Shown: one piece after another, positions 17,032-26,440 of the stretch
How positions within the stretch are numbered: the stretch's first letter is position 1
How the letters are laid out: every line of letters starts with the position of its first letter
From: Chryseobacterium taeanense
GTDB lineage: Bacteria > Bacteroidota > Bacteroidia > Flavobacteriales > Weeksellaceae
Assembly (NCBI RefSeq): GCF_900099685.1
Contig: NZ_FNDW01000014.1
Span: forward strand, 42,057 to 106,056
Direction: 5' to 3'
DNA: 64,000 nucleotides
Program-made: the position numbers and the translations under genes
The notes under the pieces: generated by a model
What the model saw: the letters and a program-made list of their open reading frames with translations, nothing else
Databases searched by the model: none
Told to the model about the DNA's origin: nothing

Positions 17032-17436
17032 TTACTGGAATATAATTTTGTAATACCCGTTTTCATCTTTCACATCAATTCCCACGCCAGTAAAAGTTAA
17101 TTTGTTAATCTGGTAACCATCACACCCGCCTTTAAATTCGGATGACTGAATCGTGAATGTAAAATTTTTGATATTGGAAATGAAATTATAATTTTTTGTT
17201 CCATCATAAGCGCCTACATTTTCCAGAATAAGCATATCATCATTCGTTTTTGTAAGCTGTATCGTAGTCTGGTTTTCTTCCTTAACTGAATAATTGGTAA
17301 GCGTTCCGTTTGTGATCAGATTTACATCATTGGAATCCACAAATTTAAAGGCAATTGGTTGCGGCGCGTTGTAGCAGTCTTCGCCGCAAGCGGTGAAAAG
17401 GAGAAAGGGGAGGAGGAATAGGAATATTTTTTTCAT
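17032..17436 (-). CDS. Small lipoprotein, unknown function
   Basis: The start is placed at the ATG at 17436 so that the protein opens with the lipoprotein signal MKKIFLFLLPFLLFTAC, with the lipidated cysteine at residue 17. An upstream extension of the frame lacks signal features. The mature protein, about 117 residues, is probably beta-rich (TIQLTKTNDDMLILENV, FTFTIQSSEF) with a few cysteines. It lies 40 bases downstream of the AT-rich membrane protein gene on the same strand and may be co-transcribed. The function is unknown. Confidence 0.65.
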   Translation of the reverse strand: MKKIFLFLLPFLLFTACGEDCYNAPQPIAFKFVDSNDVNLITNGTLTNYSVKEENQTTIQLTKTNDDMLILENVGAYDGTKNYNFISNIKNFTFTIQSSEFKGGCDGYQINKLTFTGVGIDVKDENGYYKIIFQ

Positions 17437-17476
17437 GGGATTGATTTTGTAATTGATAAAAATAATGATTTTATTA

Positions 17477-18829
17477 CTAATTAATAAATCTTCGTGTCGC
17501 CCTAACAATATTATAGATCATATATGATGACCATATTCTCATTAAAATATCTATAATAATCAAATAGCCTGAGAATGATGTGTCAGTTTTTCTAAGAGGG
17601 TTGATGTAAATGAAGAATTTTTCGAATGCAAATTTTAATCCATCCCATGACCAATCAAATAAAGAAATTTGCAGATTATTAAACCCATTCAATGAAATTG
17701 CAATTAAAAATAATGTAAGATGACCTAATAGCAAATATAAAAAAGGCTTAATAAAACTTTGTCCATATTCACTGAGTGAGTTACTTAGAATTAAAATGAC
17801 CTTATCCCAAAAATCATTTTTTAAAGGTGATGACCATTTAATGGTCTTATTGTGATAATTTAATTCATTTTTGTAAAACCTATTTTCATTAATTTTATCA
17901 TCTAGTTTTGACATTGATATTTTTAATTGACGATAATTTTCTTTAATTGAAGGGTACTCCGATGAAGCTAATTTTCTGTTATTTAAAAGAGTATTTTCAA
18001 AACCAATAAAATTAGGACCTTTAAGCGCTCTCAAATTTTCTTTCCAACTACAGTTTATAAAAAGACAATCTGAGATAAAACTATCAATAATTACTAATTC
18101 ATTATATTTTTTAAAATCTATTCTAAAAAATTGTCCTTTTTCTAAATTACTATCAACTATTTGAAAATATCCGTTATTTTGATCATTTATTATTGTTGAA
18201 ATATTTGCTAAATGCAGAATACCATTATTATTGAAATTATCTAATAAAAAGTTATTACATTTTATATCCTCAAGTTTTAAACTTTTATTTTTTAGATTCC
18301 CAGAAATAGTTATATTGTTGATTTCTAAATTATTAATGGCTATATTCCCAGAATTACTATCCCCATAATAAATAACAAGTTTTTCTAACTTGTTACTATT
18401 AATGTTGAAATTTTCAAATGAGACTCGATAAAAAGCAAATTTTTTGGAATTATACGTATCGAAATTGATGTTTTTAAATTCACCGTCCCAAATGTCAATG
18501 TTTTGTATATCACTAAATTTAATATCAAAGTCTTTTTTTAATATTGCATTCTTCATAAAAATGCCATTCTTTATTGAACATTCTGAAAACATTATATTCT
18601 CCTGAAATTTACACTCTGAAAAAAATATAAATTGTTCTAACTCAAAACTGCAATTTTTAATAATTACTGGCAGAGATATATTTATAGTTTCATCTAAATG
18701 CATGGCTTGACCTACAATTTTATAGTTTTCAAAGATTATTTTAGTATTGTAGTCTGTTGATAAAATATCTGTTGTAGGATTTTTAAGTAATTCTACAAAT
18801 TCGTTTGATGAAATTGTTGTTCTGGTCAT
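17477..18829 (-). CDS. Pentapeptide-like beta-solenoid protein with C-terminal membrane domain
   Basis: Residues 1 to about 285 are built of short repeating strands (IIKNCSFELEQFIFFSECKF, FSECSIKNGIFMKNAIL) like degenerate pentapeptide-repeat solenoids. A linker follows with YRQLKISMSKLDDKINENRFYKNEL, which resembles the NxYRxLKxxxExxGDxxxAxxFYxxE segment that joins such solenoids to a membrane domain. The last 100 residues hold about three hydrophobic spans (near 365-385, 390-410 and 418-440), ending MRIWSSYMIYNIVRATRRF. Related proteins are usually annotated only as pentapeptide repeat or hypothetical. Its base composition is clearly more AT-rich than its neighbours, which suggests transfer. 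A sensor, channel or effector role is conjecture. Confidence 0.6.
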   Translation of the reverse strand: MTRTTISSNEFVELLKNPTTDILSTDYNTKIIFENYKIVGQAMHLDETINISLPVIIKNCSFELEQFIFFSECKFQENIMFSECSIKNGIFMKNAILKKDFDIKFSDIQNIDIWDGEFKNINFDTYNSKKFAFYRVSFENFNINSNKLEKLVIYYGDSNSGNIAINNLEINNITISGNLKNKSLKLEDIKCNNFLLDNFNNNGILHLANISTIINDQNNGYFQIVDSNLEKGQFFRIDFKKYNELVIIDSFISDCLFINCSWKENLRALKGPNFIGFENTLLNNRKLASSEYPSIKENYRQLKISMSKLDDKINENRFYKNELNYHNKTIKWSSPLKNDFWDKVILILSNSLSEYGQSFIKPFLYLLLGHLTLFLIAISLNGFNNLQISLFDWSWDGLKFAFEKFFIYINPLRKTDTSFSGYLIIIDILMRIWSSYMIYNIVRATRRFIN

Positions 18830-18929
18830 GTGTAAGATGGTTTGGTTATTTTTTGTAAAAATATTTTATTTTAATTAAATAGCTTCTTAAAAAAGTTTTA
18901 TTTAATATAATTTTCCACCCAAAATCCCC

Positions 18930-18937
18930 TACATTTG
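18930..18937 (+). promoter_or_regulatory. -7 promoter element close to ppc start
   Basis: TACATTTG matches TAnnTTTG and ends 4 bases before the ppc ATG at 18942, so the leader would be very short. Confidence 0.45.
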
Positions 18938-18941
18938 TTAT

Positions 18942-21476
18942 ATGATACACGACCAACGCGCAGAAAAATTCAGGCAGATCGTGGAAAATAAGTTCCAGAT
19001 CTACAATTCATTGTTTATGAGCCTGCCTTATGATAAAATGACGAATATTGGGATGCTCCTTCCATTTCTTTGTGAAGAAAGCAAAATCGGCTATGAAGCC
19101 GGAAAAACTCCCGAAGAAATTGTTGAAGAATTCTTTAAAAGTCATACCGATTTACAAACCGAAGAGCAGAAACTCGAACTGCTTTTTAAAATCATACAAT
19201 ACATCGAAAGACAGGTGGTTCTGTTCGACAGTATTGAAGATGCAGCGTTTCCTAATCTTCACTCCGACAGTGATAAAGGAACAGTGACCAACCTTTACGA
19301 GCATTCGCTTCAGGATCACAAACTTGAAGAAGTTCGCCAGAAACTGAAAGATTTTACGGTGAAAATTGTTTTTACTGCACACCCGACACAGTTTTACCCG
19401 AACTCTGTGCAGAGAATCCTTCATGATCTCAGAAATGCAATAACCAACGACTCGATCACCAATATCGATATGCTTTTGCAGCAGCTGGGTAAAACACCTT
19501 TCGTCAACAAAGAAAAACCGACTCCGATTGATGAAGCGATGAGCATCATTTATTACCTGAGATATGTGTATTATGATACGATCGGAGAGCTTTTCACTAA
19601 AATAAAAGAAACCTTCGGAAATGAGCATTTCCATCTTCATGAAGATCTTATCCAGTTAGGATTCTGGCCGGGCGGTGACAGGGACGGAAATCCTTTTGTA
19701 ACTGCAGATACTACGAAAAGAGTTGCGGAAGAACTTCATTCTGCGATTCTGAAAGCGTATTACAATAATCTGAAATCGGTGAGAAGAAGGTTAAGTTTCA
19801 GAGGGGTTTCTGAAGTGCTTACCAAACTGAGCAATGAATTGTACGCTGCTATTTTCAGGAATGAAAAAATAACAGCGGAAGATATCATCAGAAGAATTGA
19901 CGAGGCTGAAAAAATTCTTGTTGAACAACATAATTCCCTATTTGTTAATTTGCTGACCGATTTCAGAGATCGCGTAAGAATTTTCGGGACGCACTTTGCT
20001 ACGCTGGATGTACGTCAGGACAGCAGGATTCATCAGAAAGTGATGGACGAGGTTTTTGCTAAAATAAACGGAAATACGGATGCCGATTATGAAGAAAAAT
20101 TTAACAGCCTGATTAATGTTTCGGAAAAGGTAAATCCCGAAGATTTTGAAGATATCGTTAAAGATACTTTGCTTACGGTTTCACAAATTTCCGAAATACA
20201 GAAACTGAATGGCTCAAGAGGAATGAACCGTTATATTATTTCCAATTCCGATGCGGTAAAAGATGTGATGAATGTTTATGCATTTTTCAAAGTTTCCGGT
20301 TATCAGGACGAAGAAATTAATGTCGATATCGTGCCACTTTTTGAAACGATGGAAGGACTTGCCAACGCAGAAAATGTGATGCATGAACTGTATCAGAATC
20401 CTGTATATAAAAAGCATCTGGAAAGAAGAGGAAATCAGCAGACGATAATGCTTGGTTTTTCAGACGGAACCAAAGACGGCGGTTACCTGAAAGCCAACTG
20501 GGAAATTTATAAGGCTAAAGAAGTTCTTACCAAATTATCCGAAGAAAGTGGAATTAAAGTAGTCTTTTTCGACGGACGCGGCGGTCCGCCCGCAAGAGGT
20601 GGCGGAAAAACGCACGATTTCTATGCTTCGCAGGGAAAAACAATTGCCAACCATAAAATTGAACTGACAATCCAAGGGCAGACGATTACCAGCATTTTCG
20701 GAAATAAAGAACAGGCGAAATATAATTTTGAGCAGCTCTTAACCGCCGGTGTGGAAAATGATGTTTTTAAAAATTCCAAAAAAGATTTTACGGAAAAAGA
20801 AAGAGCATTAATCATCGAACTGGCAGAAATCAGCTATAAAAAATATTCAGATTTAAAAGCTCATCCGATGTTTGTTCCTTATCTTCAGGAAATGAGTACG
20901 CTGGAATATTACGGAAAAACCAATATTGGAAGCCGTCCGTCAAAAAGAGGTGCCGGAAATGAGCTTAAATTTGAGGATCTGAGAGCGATTCCGTTTGTGG
21001 GATCATGGTCGCAATTGAAGCAAAATGTTCCGGGATTTTTCGGATTTGGTTTTGCCATGCAGCAGATGAAGGAGCAGGGAAGATTTGATGAAGTAAAAGA
21101 ATTGTATAAAGGCTCCGATTTCTTTAAAACATTGGTGCTAAACTCAATGATGAGTATGAATAAAACGTATTTCCCATTAACGTATTATATTAAGAATAAT
21201 CCAAAATTCGGCGCGTTCTGGAATGTTTTGTTTGATGAATATAATCTTTCCAAAAGTATTATGCTGGAACTTACAGGCTTCAAAATGTTACAGGAAGAAG
21301 ATCCGCTTTCAAGAAAATCGGTGAAGATCCGTGAAAGAATTGTACTTCCGTTATTGAGTATTCAGCAATATGCTTTAATGAAAATTCAGAAAGGAGAAGG
21401 AAATAAGGAAGCCTATGAAAAACTTGTGACACGTTCATTGTTTGGAAATATTAATGCGAGCAGGAATTCGGCGTAA
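18942..21476 (+). CDS. ppc: Phosphoenolpyruvate carboxylase
   Basis: This cytoplasmic enzyme makes oxaloacetate from PEP and bicarbonate, refilling the TCA cycle. The catalytic His is in FTAHPTQ (His147). Other hallmarks are GFWPGGDRDGNPFVT, the second signature LGFSDGTKDGGYLKANW, the glycine loop FDGRGGPPARGGG and SRPSKRGAGNELKFEDLRAI near the C-terminus. Its 844 residues fall between the E. coli enzyme (883) and shorter forms, as is usual in Bacteroidota. It is a single gene with a promoter element directly at the start and a shared terminator at the end. Confidence 0.96.
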   Translation: MIHDQRAEKFRQIVENKFQIYNSLFMSLPYDKMTNIGMLLPFLCEESKIGYEAGKTPEEIVEEFFKSHTDLQTEEQKLELLFKIIQYIERQVVLFDSIEDAAFPNLHSDSDKGTVTNLYEHSLQDHKLEEVRQKLKDFTVKIVFTAHPTQFYPNSVQRILHDLRNAITNDSITNIDMLLQQLGKTPFVNKEKPTPIDEAMSIIYYLRYVYYDTIGELFTKIKETFGNEHFHLHEDLIQLGFWPGGDRDGNPFVTADTTKRVAEELHSAILKAYYNNLKSVRRRLSFRGVSEVLTKLSNELYAAIFRNEKITAEDIIRRIDEAEKILVEQHNSLFVNLLTDFRDRVRIFGTHFATLDVRQDSRIHQKVMDEVFAKINGNTDADYEEKFNSLINVSEKVNPEDFEDIVKDTLLTVSQISEIQKLNGSRGMNRYIISNSDAVKDVMNVYAFFKVSGYQDEEINVDIVPLFETMEGLANAENVMHELYQNPVYKKHLERRGNQQTIMLGFSDGTKDGGYLKANWEIYKAKEVLTKLSEESGIKVVFFDGRGGPPARGGGKTHDFYASQGKTIANHKIELTIQGQTITSIFGNKEQAKYNFEQLLTAGVENDVFKNSKKDFTEKERALIIELAEISYKKYSDLKAHPMFVPYLQEMSTLEYYGKTNIGSRPSKRGAGNELKFEDLRAIPFVGSWSQLKQNVPGFFGFGFAMQQMKEQGRFDEVKELYKGSDFFKTLVLNSMMSMNKTYFPLTYYIKNNPKFGAFWNVLFDEYNLSKSIMLELTGFKMLQEEDPLSRKSVKIRERIVLPLLSIQQYALMKIQKGEGNKEAYEKLVTRSLFGNINASRNSA

Positions 21477-21574
21477 TCAATGATATGTTGTTTTTTTAAT
21501 GCATTGAAAAATAACATAATCACTAGAATTTGAATCAGACTTCGACCTCGCTCAGTCTTCGTAAATTACAAGAA

Positions 21575-21598
21575 AACCTCTCAATCCGAGAGGTTTTT
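21575..21598. terminator. Bidirectional terminator between ppc and protease gene
   Basis: CCTCTC at 21577-21582 pairs with GAGAGG at 21588-21593 around a five-base loop. It is flanked by A on the left and TTTTT on the right, and lies between convergent genes. Confidence 0.85.
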
Positions 21599-21602
21599 GT
21601 AT

Positions 21603-23213
21603 TTATTGTTTGATAAATTTCTCATAATAGACTTTATCCTTTGTTTGAATTTTAAGGTAATAAACTCCTTTTGCAAAATCCTCAACTTTCAGCGATTTTT
21701 GATGGTTGACTTTTGTAATCAATCGCCCTAAATTATCATAAACCTCCAAAGATAAAACTTCACTTTCAGAAGCAACATTCAGAATGTTTTTAACCGGATT
21801 CGGGAAAATGGTTAAATTGTTTTTCTTTACTAATTCTGAAGTATTTAAAACATTATTATATAAACTTCCAAAGTTTAAAATCCCAAAACCCATCTGATCA
21901 GAGTGACTTGGATAAAGAGATGCTGTTTGCCTTAATTTATTTCTCATCAAATCCCTGTTCATGGTAGGAAAAGCCTGAACGAGACAGGCGACTCCTCCCG
22001 CTGCGATAGGGGTGGCTATTGATGTTCCACTCACCAAAACAGTTGAATTGTTATTGTTAACCGTTGTCGCTAAACTACCCCTGGCGCTGGCATCCGGTTT
22101 TATGGCTCCTGCTGAATTGGGTCCGTAAGAAGAAAAATCAGAAGATACTCCGCTAGCATCTACGGAACCGATTGAAAAGACTTTTGCATTGTCGGCCGGT
22201 GTCATGATATAATGCCATGGCTGCATTCCGGAATTACCGGCGGCAAATAATACAAAAATTCCTTTATTGACGGCAATTTCAGCACCACGCGCAATGAAGG
22301 AAGTGCTGCCGTTCATGTCGGAGTATGTATAGCTGTATTTCGGGTCGTCAAAAGTGGCATATCCTAAAGAGGTCGTAATCATATCGACTCCTTTTCGGTC
22401 GGCTTCTTCCGCAGCTTCGATCCAGTACAATTCTTCTTCAGGGATTTCTACGGTGGCATTTTCGCTTCGGTAAAGATAAAAATCGGCATCCGGGGCAGAC
22501 CCTACAAAAGTATCCAGTATGTATCCTCCGATGGCTCCAAGTACTACAGATCCGTGAGCGTTGAGCGATGTGTTGTAAATATCCGTTCCTTTTGTGACAA
22601 AATCGTATCCGCCTTTGATTTGATTATTGGTCCATAATCTTGCGTATGCTGAACCCGTATTCACATTTGGAAAGCCAGCATCGATAACGGCAATCGTAAC
22701 GCCTGTTCCTGTGTATCCTGCAAGATGTAACGGACGAAGATTGATCTGGTCAATCTGTTCAGAACCGGAACCATAATTAAAAACCGTTAAATTTTTATTT
22801 ACAGTAGATGAAGGATCTTCCCATTTATTAACGTTTTTAATTTTCGGAACCCCAGACGTATTTTTAGCAAAACTTTCTACTGATGCAACATAGCTTTGAG
22901 ATTCCAGTATTGATATTTGAGCCGGAGTAGCATTTACCGCAACACCATTCAGCCATTTTGAATAATCCGTAACCGTAAATCCTAAATTTTGAATATTGGT
23001 GATGTATGATTGTTCAATTGGTGCATCCTGATCGTTGAGTGCTACGCCTAGTGCTGTTCTGCGGTCGAGGGATTTCTGGGATAGCTCAGACAGCGGATTG
23101 GCATAAAATGCAGCTTTGTTGGGCTTGTCATTAAAAAATACGAAAACAAGCGATGTTTGGGCAAAACTTATCGAATAACCTGCTAAGAGACAAAAAAGTA
23201 AAGTTTTTTTCAT
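21603..23213 (-). CDS. Subtilisin-family (S8) protease with T9SS sorting domain
   Basis: This is a secreted serine endopeptidase. It has a signal peptide (MKKTLLFCLLAGYSISFAQ), a propeptide-like region to about residue 130, and then the S8 catalytic domain: Asp in IAVIDAGFPN, His in LNAHGSVVLGAI, the oxyanion Asn in LFAAGNSG and Ser in SGTSIATPIAAG. Residues from about 465 to the end form a type A type IX secretion sorting domain (TIFPNPVKNILNV, then VYDNLGRLI and KGVYYLKI), so it should cross the outer membrane by T9SS. It likely degrades extracellular protein. Length is 536 residues. It converges on ppc. Confidence 0.93.
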   Translation of the reverse strand: MKKTLLFCLLAGYSISFAQTSLVFVFFNDKPNKAAFYANPLSELSQKSLDRRTALGVALNDQDAPIEQSYITNIQNLGFTVTDYSKWLNGVAVNATPAQISILESQSYVASVESFAKNTSGVPKIKNVNKWEDPSSTVNKNLTVFNYGSGSEQIDQINLRPLHLAGYTGTGVTIAVIDAGFPNVNTGSAYARLWTNNQIKGGYDFVTKGTDIYNTSLNAHGSVVLGAIGGYILDTFVGSAPDADFYLYRSENATVEIPEEELYWIEAAEEADRKGVDMITTSLGYATFDDPKYSYTYSDMNGSTSFIARGAEIAVNKGIFVLFAAGNSGMQPWHYIMTPADNAKVFSIGSVDASGVSSDFSSYGPNSAGAIKPDASARGSLATTVNNNNSTVLVSGTSIATPIAAGGVACLVQAFPTMNRDLMRNKLRQTASLYPSHSDQMGFGILNFGSLYNNVLNTSELVKKNNLTIFPNPVKNILNVASESEVLSLEVYDNLGRLITKVNHQKSLKVEDFAKGVYYLKIQTKDKVYYEKFIKQ

Positions 23214-23300
23214 GTATCTATTTTTAGATAAAGATAAAACAAAATCAATAAAATTTTTGAAAGGATTTTAAATTCCTTATTTTTACAGAAATATTTATTT

Positions 23301-24425
23301 ATGAAAAAGATTCAAATGGTTGACTTACAAAGTCAGTATTACAAAATAAAAAATGAAGTAGATAATGCAGTTTTAAATGTAATGGATTCAGCGGCTTTTA
23401 TCAACGGCCCTGAGGTAAAGTCTTTCCAGAATGAATTGGAGTCTTATTTAGACGTAAAACACGTGATTCCGTGTGCAAATGGTACGGATGCGCTTCAGAT
23501 CGCTTTAATGTCGCTCGATCTTAAAGAAGGCGATGAGATCATTACCGCAGATTTTACTTTTGCGGCAACGGTTGAGGTCATTCATCTTCTTAAACTTAAA
23601 TCTGTGTTGGTAGACGTAGACTACGATACTTTCACGATCTCTACAGAAGCTATTAAAAAAGCGATTACTCCAAAAACAAAAGCGATTATTCCTGTTCATA
23701 TTTTCGGACAATGTGCCAATATGGAAGAAATTTTAAAGATTGCCGAAGAACATAATTTATACGTCATTGAAGATAATGCTCAGGCTATTGGTTCCGAATT
23801 TACTTTTGCAGACGGAACGGTAAAAAAAGCAGGAACAATGTCTACGGTAGGGACAACTTCTTTTTTTCCATCGAAAAATTTAGGCTGTTACGGTGATGGT
23901 GGAGCAATATTTACCAATAATGATGAATTGGCGCATCGTTTAAGAGGGATCGTAAATCATGGAATGTATGAAAGATACTACCACGATGAGGTTGGGGTAA
24001 ATTCAAGATTGGATAGTGTACAGGCTGCTATTTTAAGAAAAAAATTACCCAATCTTGACAATTATAACGAGGCAAGAAAAAAAGCAGCAGATTATTATGA
24101 TGAAGCTTTTGCAGGAAATGAACACATTTTAACGCCGAAAAGAGCTGAATATTCTACTCATGTTTTTCATCAATATACTTTAAGAATTCTGAACGGTAAA
24201 CGTAATGAGTTGCAGAAATTTTTAACTGAGAAGGAAATTCCTGCCATGATTTATTATCCTGTAGCATTAAGAAAGCAAAAAGCATATTATCAGGAAAGTA
24301 ATGATGCAGATTTTGTAAATACAGACAAGCTTTTGGATCAGGTAATCTCTCTTCCGATGCACACTGAGCTTGATGATGAGCAGCTGAAATATATTACGGA
24401 TGCGGTGTTGGAGTTTATAGGATAA
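23301..24425 (+). CDS. DegT/DnrJ/EryC1/StrS sugar aminotransferase
   Basis: This PLP-dependent enzyme probably transfers an amino group to a keto sugar nucleotide for surface polysaccharide. It opens MKKIQMVDLQSQYYKIKNEV, a common start in the family. Further motifs are PCANGTDALQIAL, the aspartate region VIEDNAQAIG, the PLP lysine in FFPSKNLGCYGDGGA (Lys192), and the C-terminal VFHQYTLRI and IYYPVALRKQKAY. Its 374 residues are normal. The next gene starts 3 bases after the stop, followed by galE and a nucleotidyltransferase gene, so the group looks like a four-gene operon for activated sugars. The exact sugar is unknown. Confidence 0.92.
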   Translation: MKKIQMVDLQSQYYKIKNEVDNAVLNVMDSAAFINGPEVKSFQNELESYLDVKHVIPCANGTDALQIALMSLDLKEGDEIITADFTFAATVEVIHLLKLKSVLVDVDYDTFTISTEAIKKAITPKTKAIIPVHIFGQCANMEEILKIAEEHNLYVIEDNAQAIGSEFTFADGTVKKAGTMSTVGTTSFFPSKNLGCYGDGGAIFTNNDELAHRLRGIVNHGMYERYYHDEVGVNSRLDSVQAAILRKKLPNLDNYNEARKKAADYYDEAFAGNEHILTPKRAEYSTHVFHQYTLRILNGKRNELQKFLTEKEIPAMIYYPVALRKQKAYYQESNDADFVNTDKLLDQVISLPMHTELDDEQLKYITDAVLEFIG

Positions 24426-24428
24426 GCT

Positions 24429-24872
24429 ATGCTTCACGACGAAAGGATTTTAAAAAATAAGTTTGCTTATTTTTTTACAATAGTTTTTATTCTTGGTTGG
24501 ATTATTTACTATAGTGTATTTGTAATCAATATTTTACTTAAAGGTTACAGATTAGCTGAAAAATATGTAAAATTCAGATCTTTTGCATATTTTCTGAATT
24601 TTATTGTATTTGTACTATTAATAGTAACATTTATATATATTTTTAAGGAATCAAAAAAAATGTTTACATATTTAAATATTACAAGTTTTTTGATAATAAT
24701 TTTAGGCTCTTTAAGTTTTTATATGAATTATGGAGAACTTTGGAAAACTTATCTTAAATCTTTTATAATTACACTTTTCATGTTTTTAATAGTCCCGACA
24801 TTATTGATAAATTATTTTAAGCATACTCCAAAGAAGAATGAAATAGAAGAAATAGGAACACACAATGATTAA
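24429..24872 (+). CDS. Four-span membrane protein, unknown function
   Basis: The 147-residue protein has four hydrophobic spans at about 11-36, 50-72, 76-97 and 102-125, with short loops and an acidic, Lys-rich tail. No motif of a transporter or transferase was recognised. It starts 3 bases after the aminotransferase stop and ends 18 bases before galE, so it belongs to the sugar operon. It is much more AT-rich than its neighbours and rich in Phe and Ile, which may reflect weak constraint or recent arrival. A role in a surface-sugar step at the inner membrane is only suggested by context. Confidence 0.72.
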   Translation: MLHDERILKNKFAYFFTIVFILGWIIYYSVFVINILLKGYRLAEKYVKFRSFAYFLNFIVFVLLIVTFIYIFKESKKMFTYLNITSFLIIILGSLSFYMNYGELWKTYLKSFIITLFMFLIVPTLLINYFKHTPKKNEIEEIGTHND

Positions 24873-24890
24873 AAAAATAATAATTAAAAA

Positions 24891-25910
24891 ATGGCAATAC
24901 TTGTAACAGGAGGTTTAGGATATATCGGTTCGCACACGGTTGTAGAACTTTTGAATAACAATTTTGAAGTTGTTATTGTGGATGATTTATCGAACTCCGA
25001 GAAATTTATATTAAAAAATATTGAAGAAATTACAGGTAGAAAGCCTGTTTTTTATCCTTTTGATTTAAAAAGAAGAGAACTTCTGACTCAGGTTTTCGAT
25101 GCCCATAATATTGAAGGCTGTATTAATTTTGCCGCATCGAAAGCAGTGGGAGAGAGCCAGCTAAAGCCTGTTGACTATTACGAAAACAATTTGTTCTCAC
25201 TTATTAATATTTTACAGGAATTTAAAGAAAGAGAAATTTCAAACTTTATTTTCAGTTCTTCATGTACGGTGTATGGCCAGGCCGATACGATGCCGATTGA
25301 TGAGAATACTCCTCTGAAAACGCCGGAAAGCGTTTACGGAAAGACGAAACAGATGGGAGAGGAAATTTTAATTGATTTCGCTAAAGCTTACCAACGTAAA
25401 ATTACTTTATTAAGGTATTTTAATCCGATCGGAGCGCATCCTTCTGCCAAAATCGGAGAACTACCTATAGGAGTTCCGAATAATTTAGTACCTTACGTCA
25501 TGCAGACGGCAGCCGGCATCCGTGAAAAACTTAATATCTGGGGAAATGATTATCCTACTGAAGATGGTACAGCGGTTCGTGATTATATTTATGTGGTAGA
25601 TCTTGCCAAAGCTCACGTTGCGGCATTAAAAAAATTAATGCAAATTACATCCGATGGCACTGTGGTTGATATCTATAATCTTGGCACAGGGAAAGGCTCT
25701 TCAGTTTTAGAGGTCGTTACAGCATTTGAAATTGCAAACCATGTAGAAGTTCCTTATCAGGTCTGTGATCGTAGAGAAGGTGATATTACAATCGCTTACG
25801 CCAATGCAGATAAAGCAGAAAGAGAACTCGGCTGGAAATCTGAAACCACTCTGGAAGAAGCACTAAAAACGGTTTGGGAATGGCAGAAGTATCTGGAGAC
25901 AAAAAAATAA
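24891..25910 (+). CDS. galE: UDP-glucose 4-epimerase
   Basis: This cytoplasmic short-chain dehydrogenase-type epimerase interconverts UDP-glucose and UDP-galactose (or the GlcNAc/GalNAc pair). The NAD-binding GGLGYIGSHTV opens the Rossmann fold. The catalytic Ser region is FSSSCTVYG, and the YxxxK pair is in VYGKTKQMGEE. Substrate-domain motifs include LRYFNPIGAHPS and DGTAVRDYIYVVDLAKAH. The length of 339 residues is normal for GalE. It sits between a membrane protein gene and a cytidylyltransferase-like gene on one strand, supporting a nucleotide-sugar operon. Confidence 0.95.
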   Translation: MAILVTGGLGYIGSHTVVELLNNNFEVVIVDDLSNSEKFILKNIEEITGRKPVFYPFDLKRRELLTQVFDAHNIEGCINFAASKAVGESQLKPVDYYENNLFSLINILQEFKEREISNFIFSSSCTVYGQADTMPIDENTPLKTPESVYGKTKQMGEEILIDFAKAYQRKITLLRYFNPIGAHPSAKIGELPIGVPNNLVPYVMQTAAGIREKLNIWGNDYPTEDGTAVRDYIYVVDLAKAHVAALKKLMQITSDGTVVDIYNLGTGKGSSVLEVVTAFEIANHVEVPYQVCDRREGDITIAYANADKAERELGWKSETTLEEALKTVWEWQKYLETKK

Positions 25911-25938
25911 AGAAGTTAAATTATAATAAAAAAAATAT

Positions 25939-26388
25939 ATGAAAACACAAAGAATAGGAATTACGTTTTCCTCATTCGATTTGCTGCATGCAGGCCATAT
26001 CAAGATGCTTGAGGAAGCCAAAACGGTTTGTGATTATTTAATTGTAGGTCTTCAGATTGATCCTTCGCATGATCGTCCTAATAAGAATAAACCTACGCAG
26101 ACTATTGTTGAAAGATATATTCAGCTGAAAGCAGTAGATGCTGTAGATGAAATAATTCCTTATTACACCGAGCAGGATTTGGAAGATATTCTAAAGTCTT
26201 TTGTGATTGACGTGAGAATTATCGGAGACGATTATCTTGACCGCGACTTTACAGGGAAAAAATATTGCGAAGAAAAAGGAATTGAAATTTTTTATAATAA
26301 AAGAGATCATCGGTTTTCCTCAAGCGATCTGAGAAAAAGAATTTATGAGGCAGAGCTAAAAAAGATTTCCCATGCGGAAGCAAAATAA
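25939..26388 (+). CDS. Cytidylyltransferase-family nucleotidyltransferase
   Basis: A 149-residue protein of the HIGH-type nucleotidyltransferase superfamily, like glycerol-3-phosphate cytidylyltransferase. The HxGH motif is in FDLLHAGHIKMLEEAK. A YIQLKAVDAVDEIIPY segment follows, then VRIIGDDYLDRDFTGK. The second signature (ISSTxxR) appears as FSSSDLRKRI. It would activate a small phosphate compound, such as glycerol phosphate, with CTP or ATP, and the specific substrate is uncertain. It is the last gene of the sugar operon, 28 bases after galE, with a terminator at its end. Confidence 0.82.
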   Translation: MKTQRIGITFSSFDLLHAGHIKMLEEAKTVCDYLIVGLQIDPSHDRPNKNKPTQTIVERYIQLKAVDAVDEIIPYYTEQDLEDILKSFVIDVRIIGDDYLDRDFTGKKYCEEKGIEIFYNKRDHRFSSSDLRKRIYEAELKKISHAEAK

Positions 26389-26421
26389 AAAAATCCCGAA
26401 ATAATAAGTTTCGGGATTTTT
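26389..26421. terminator. Bidirectional terminator
   Basis: AAAAATCCCGAAA and TTTCGGGATTTTT pair perfectly over 13 bases with loop TAATAAG. It lies between the nucleotidyltransferase gene and the converging outer membrane receptor gene. Confidence 0.92.
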
Positions 26422-26440
26422 GTTGTATATATAGAAAGGA

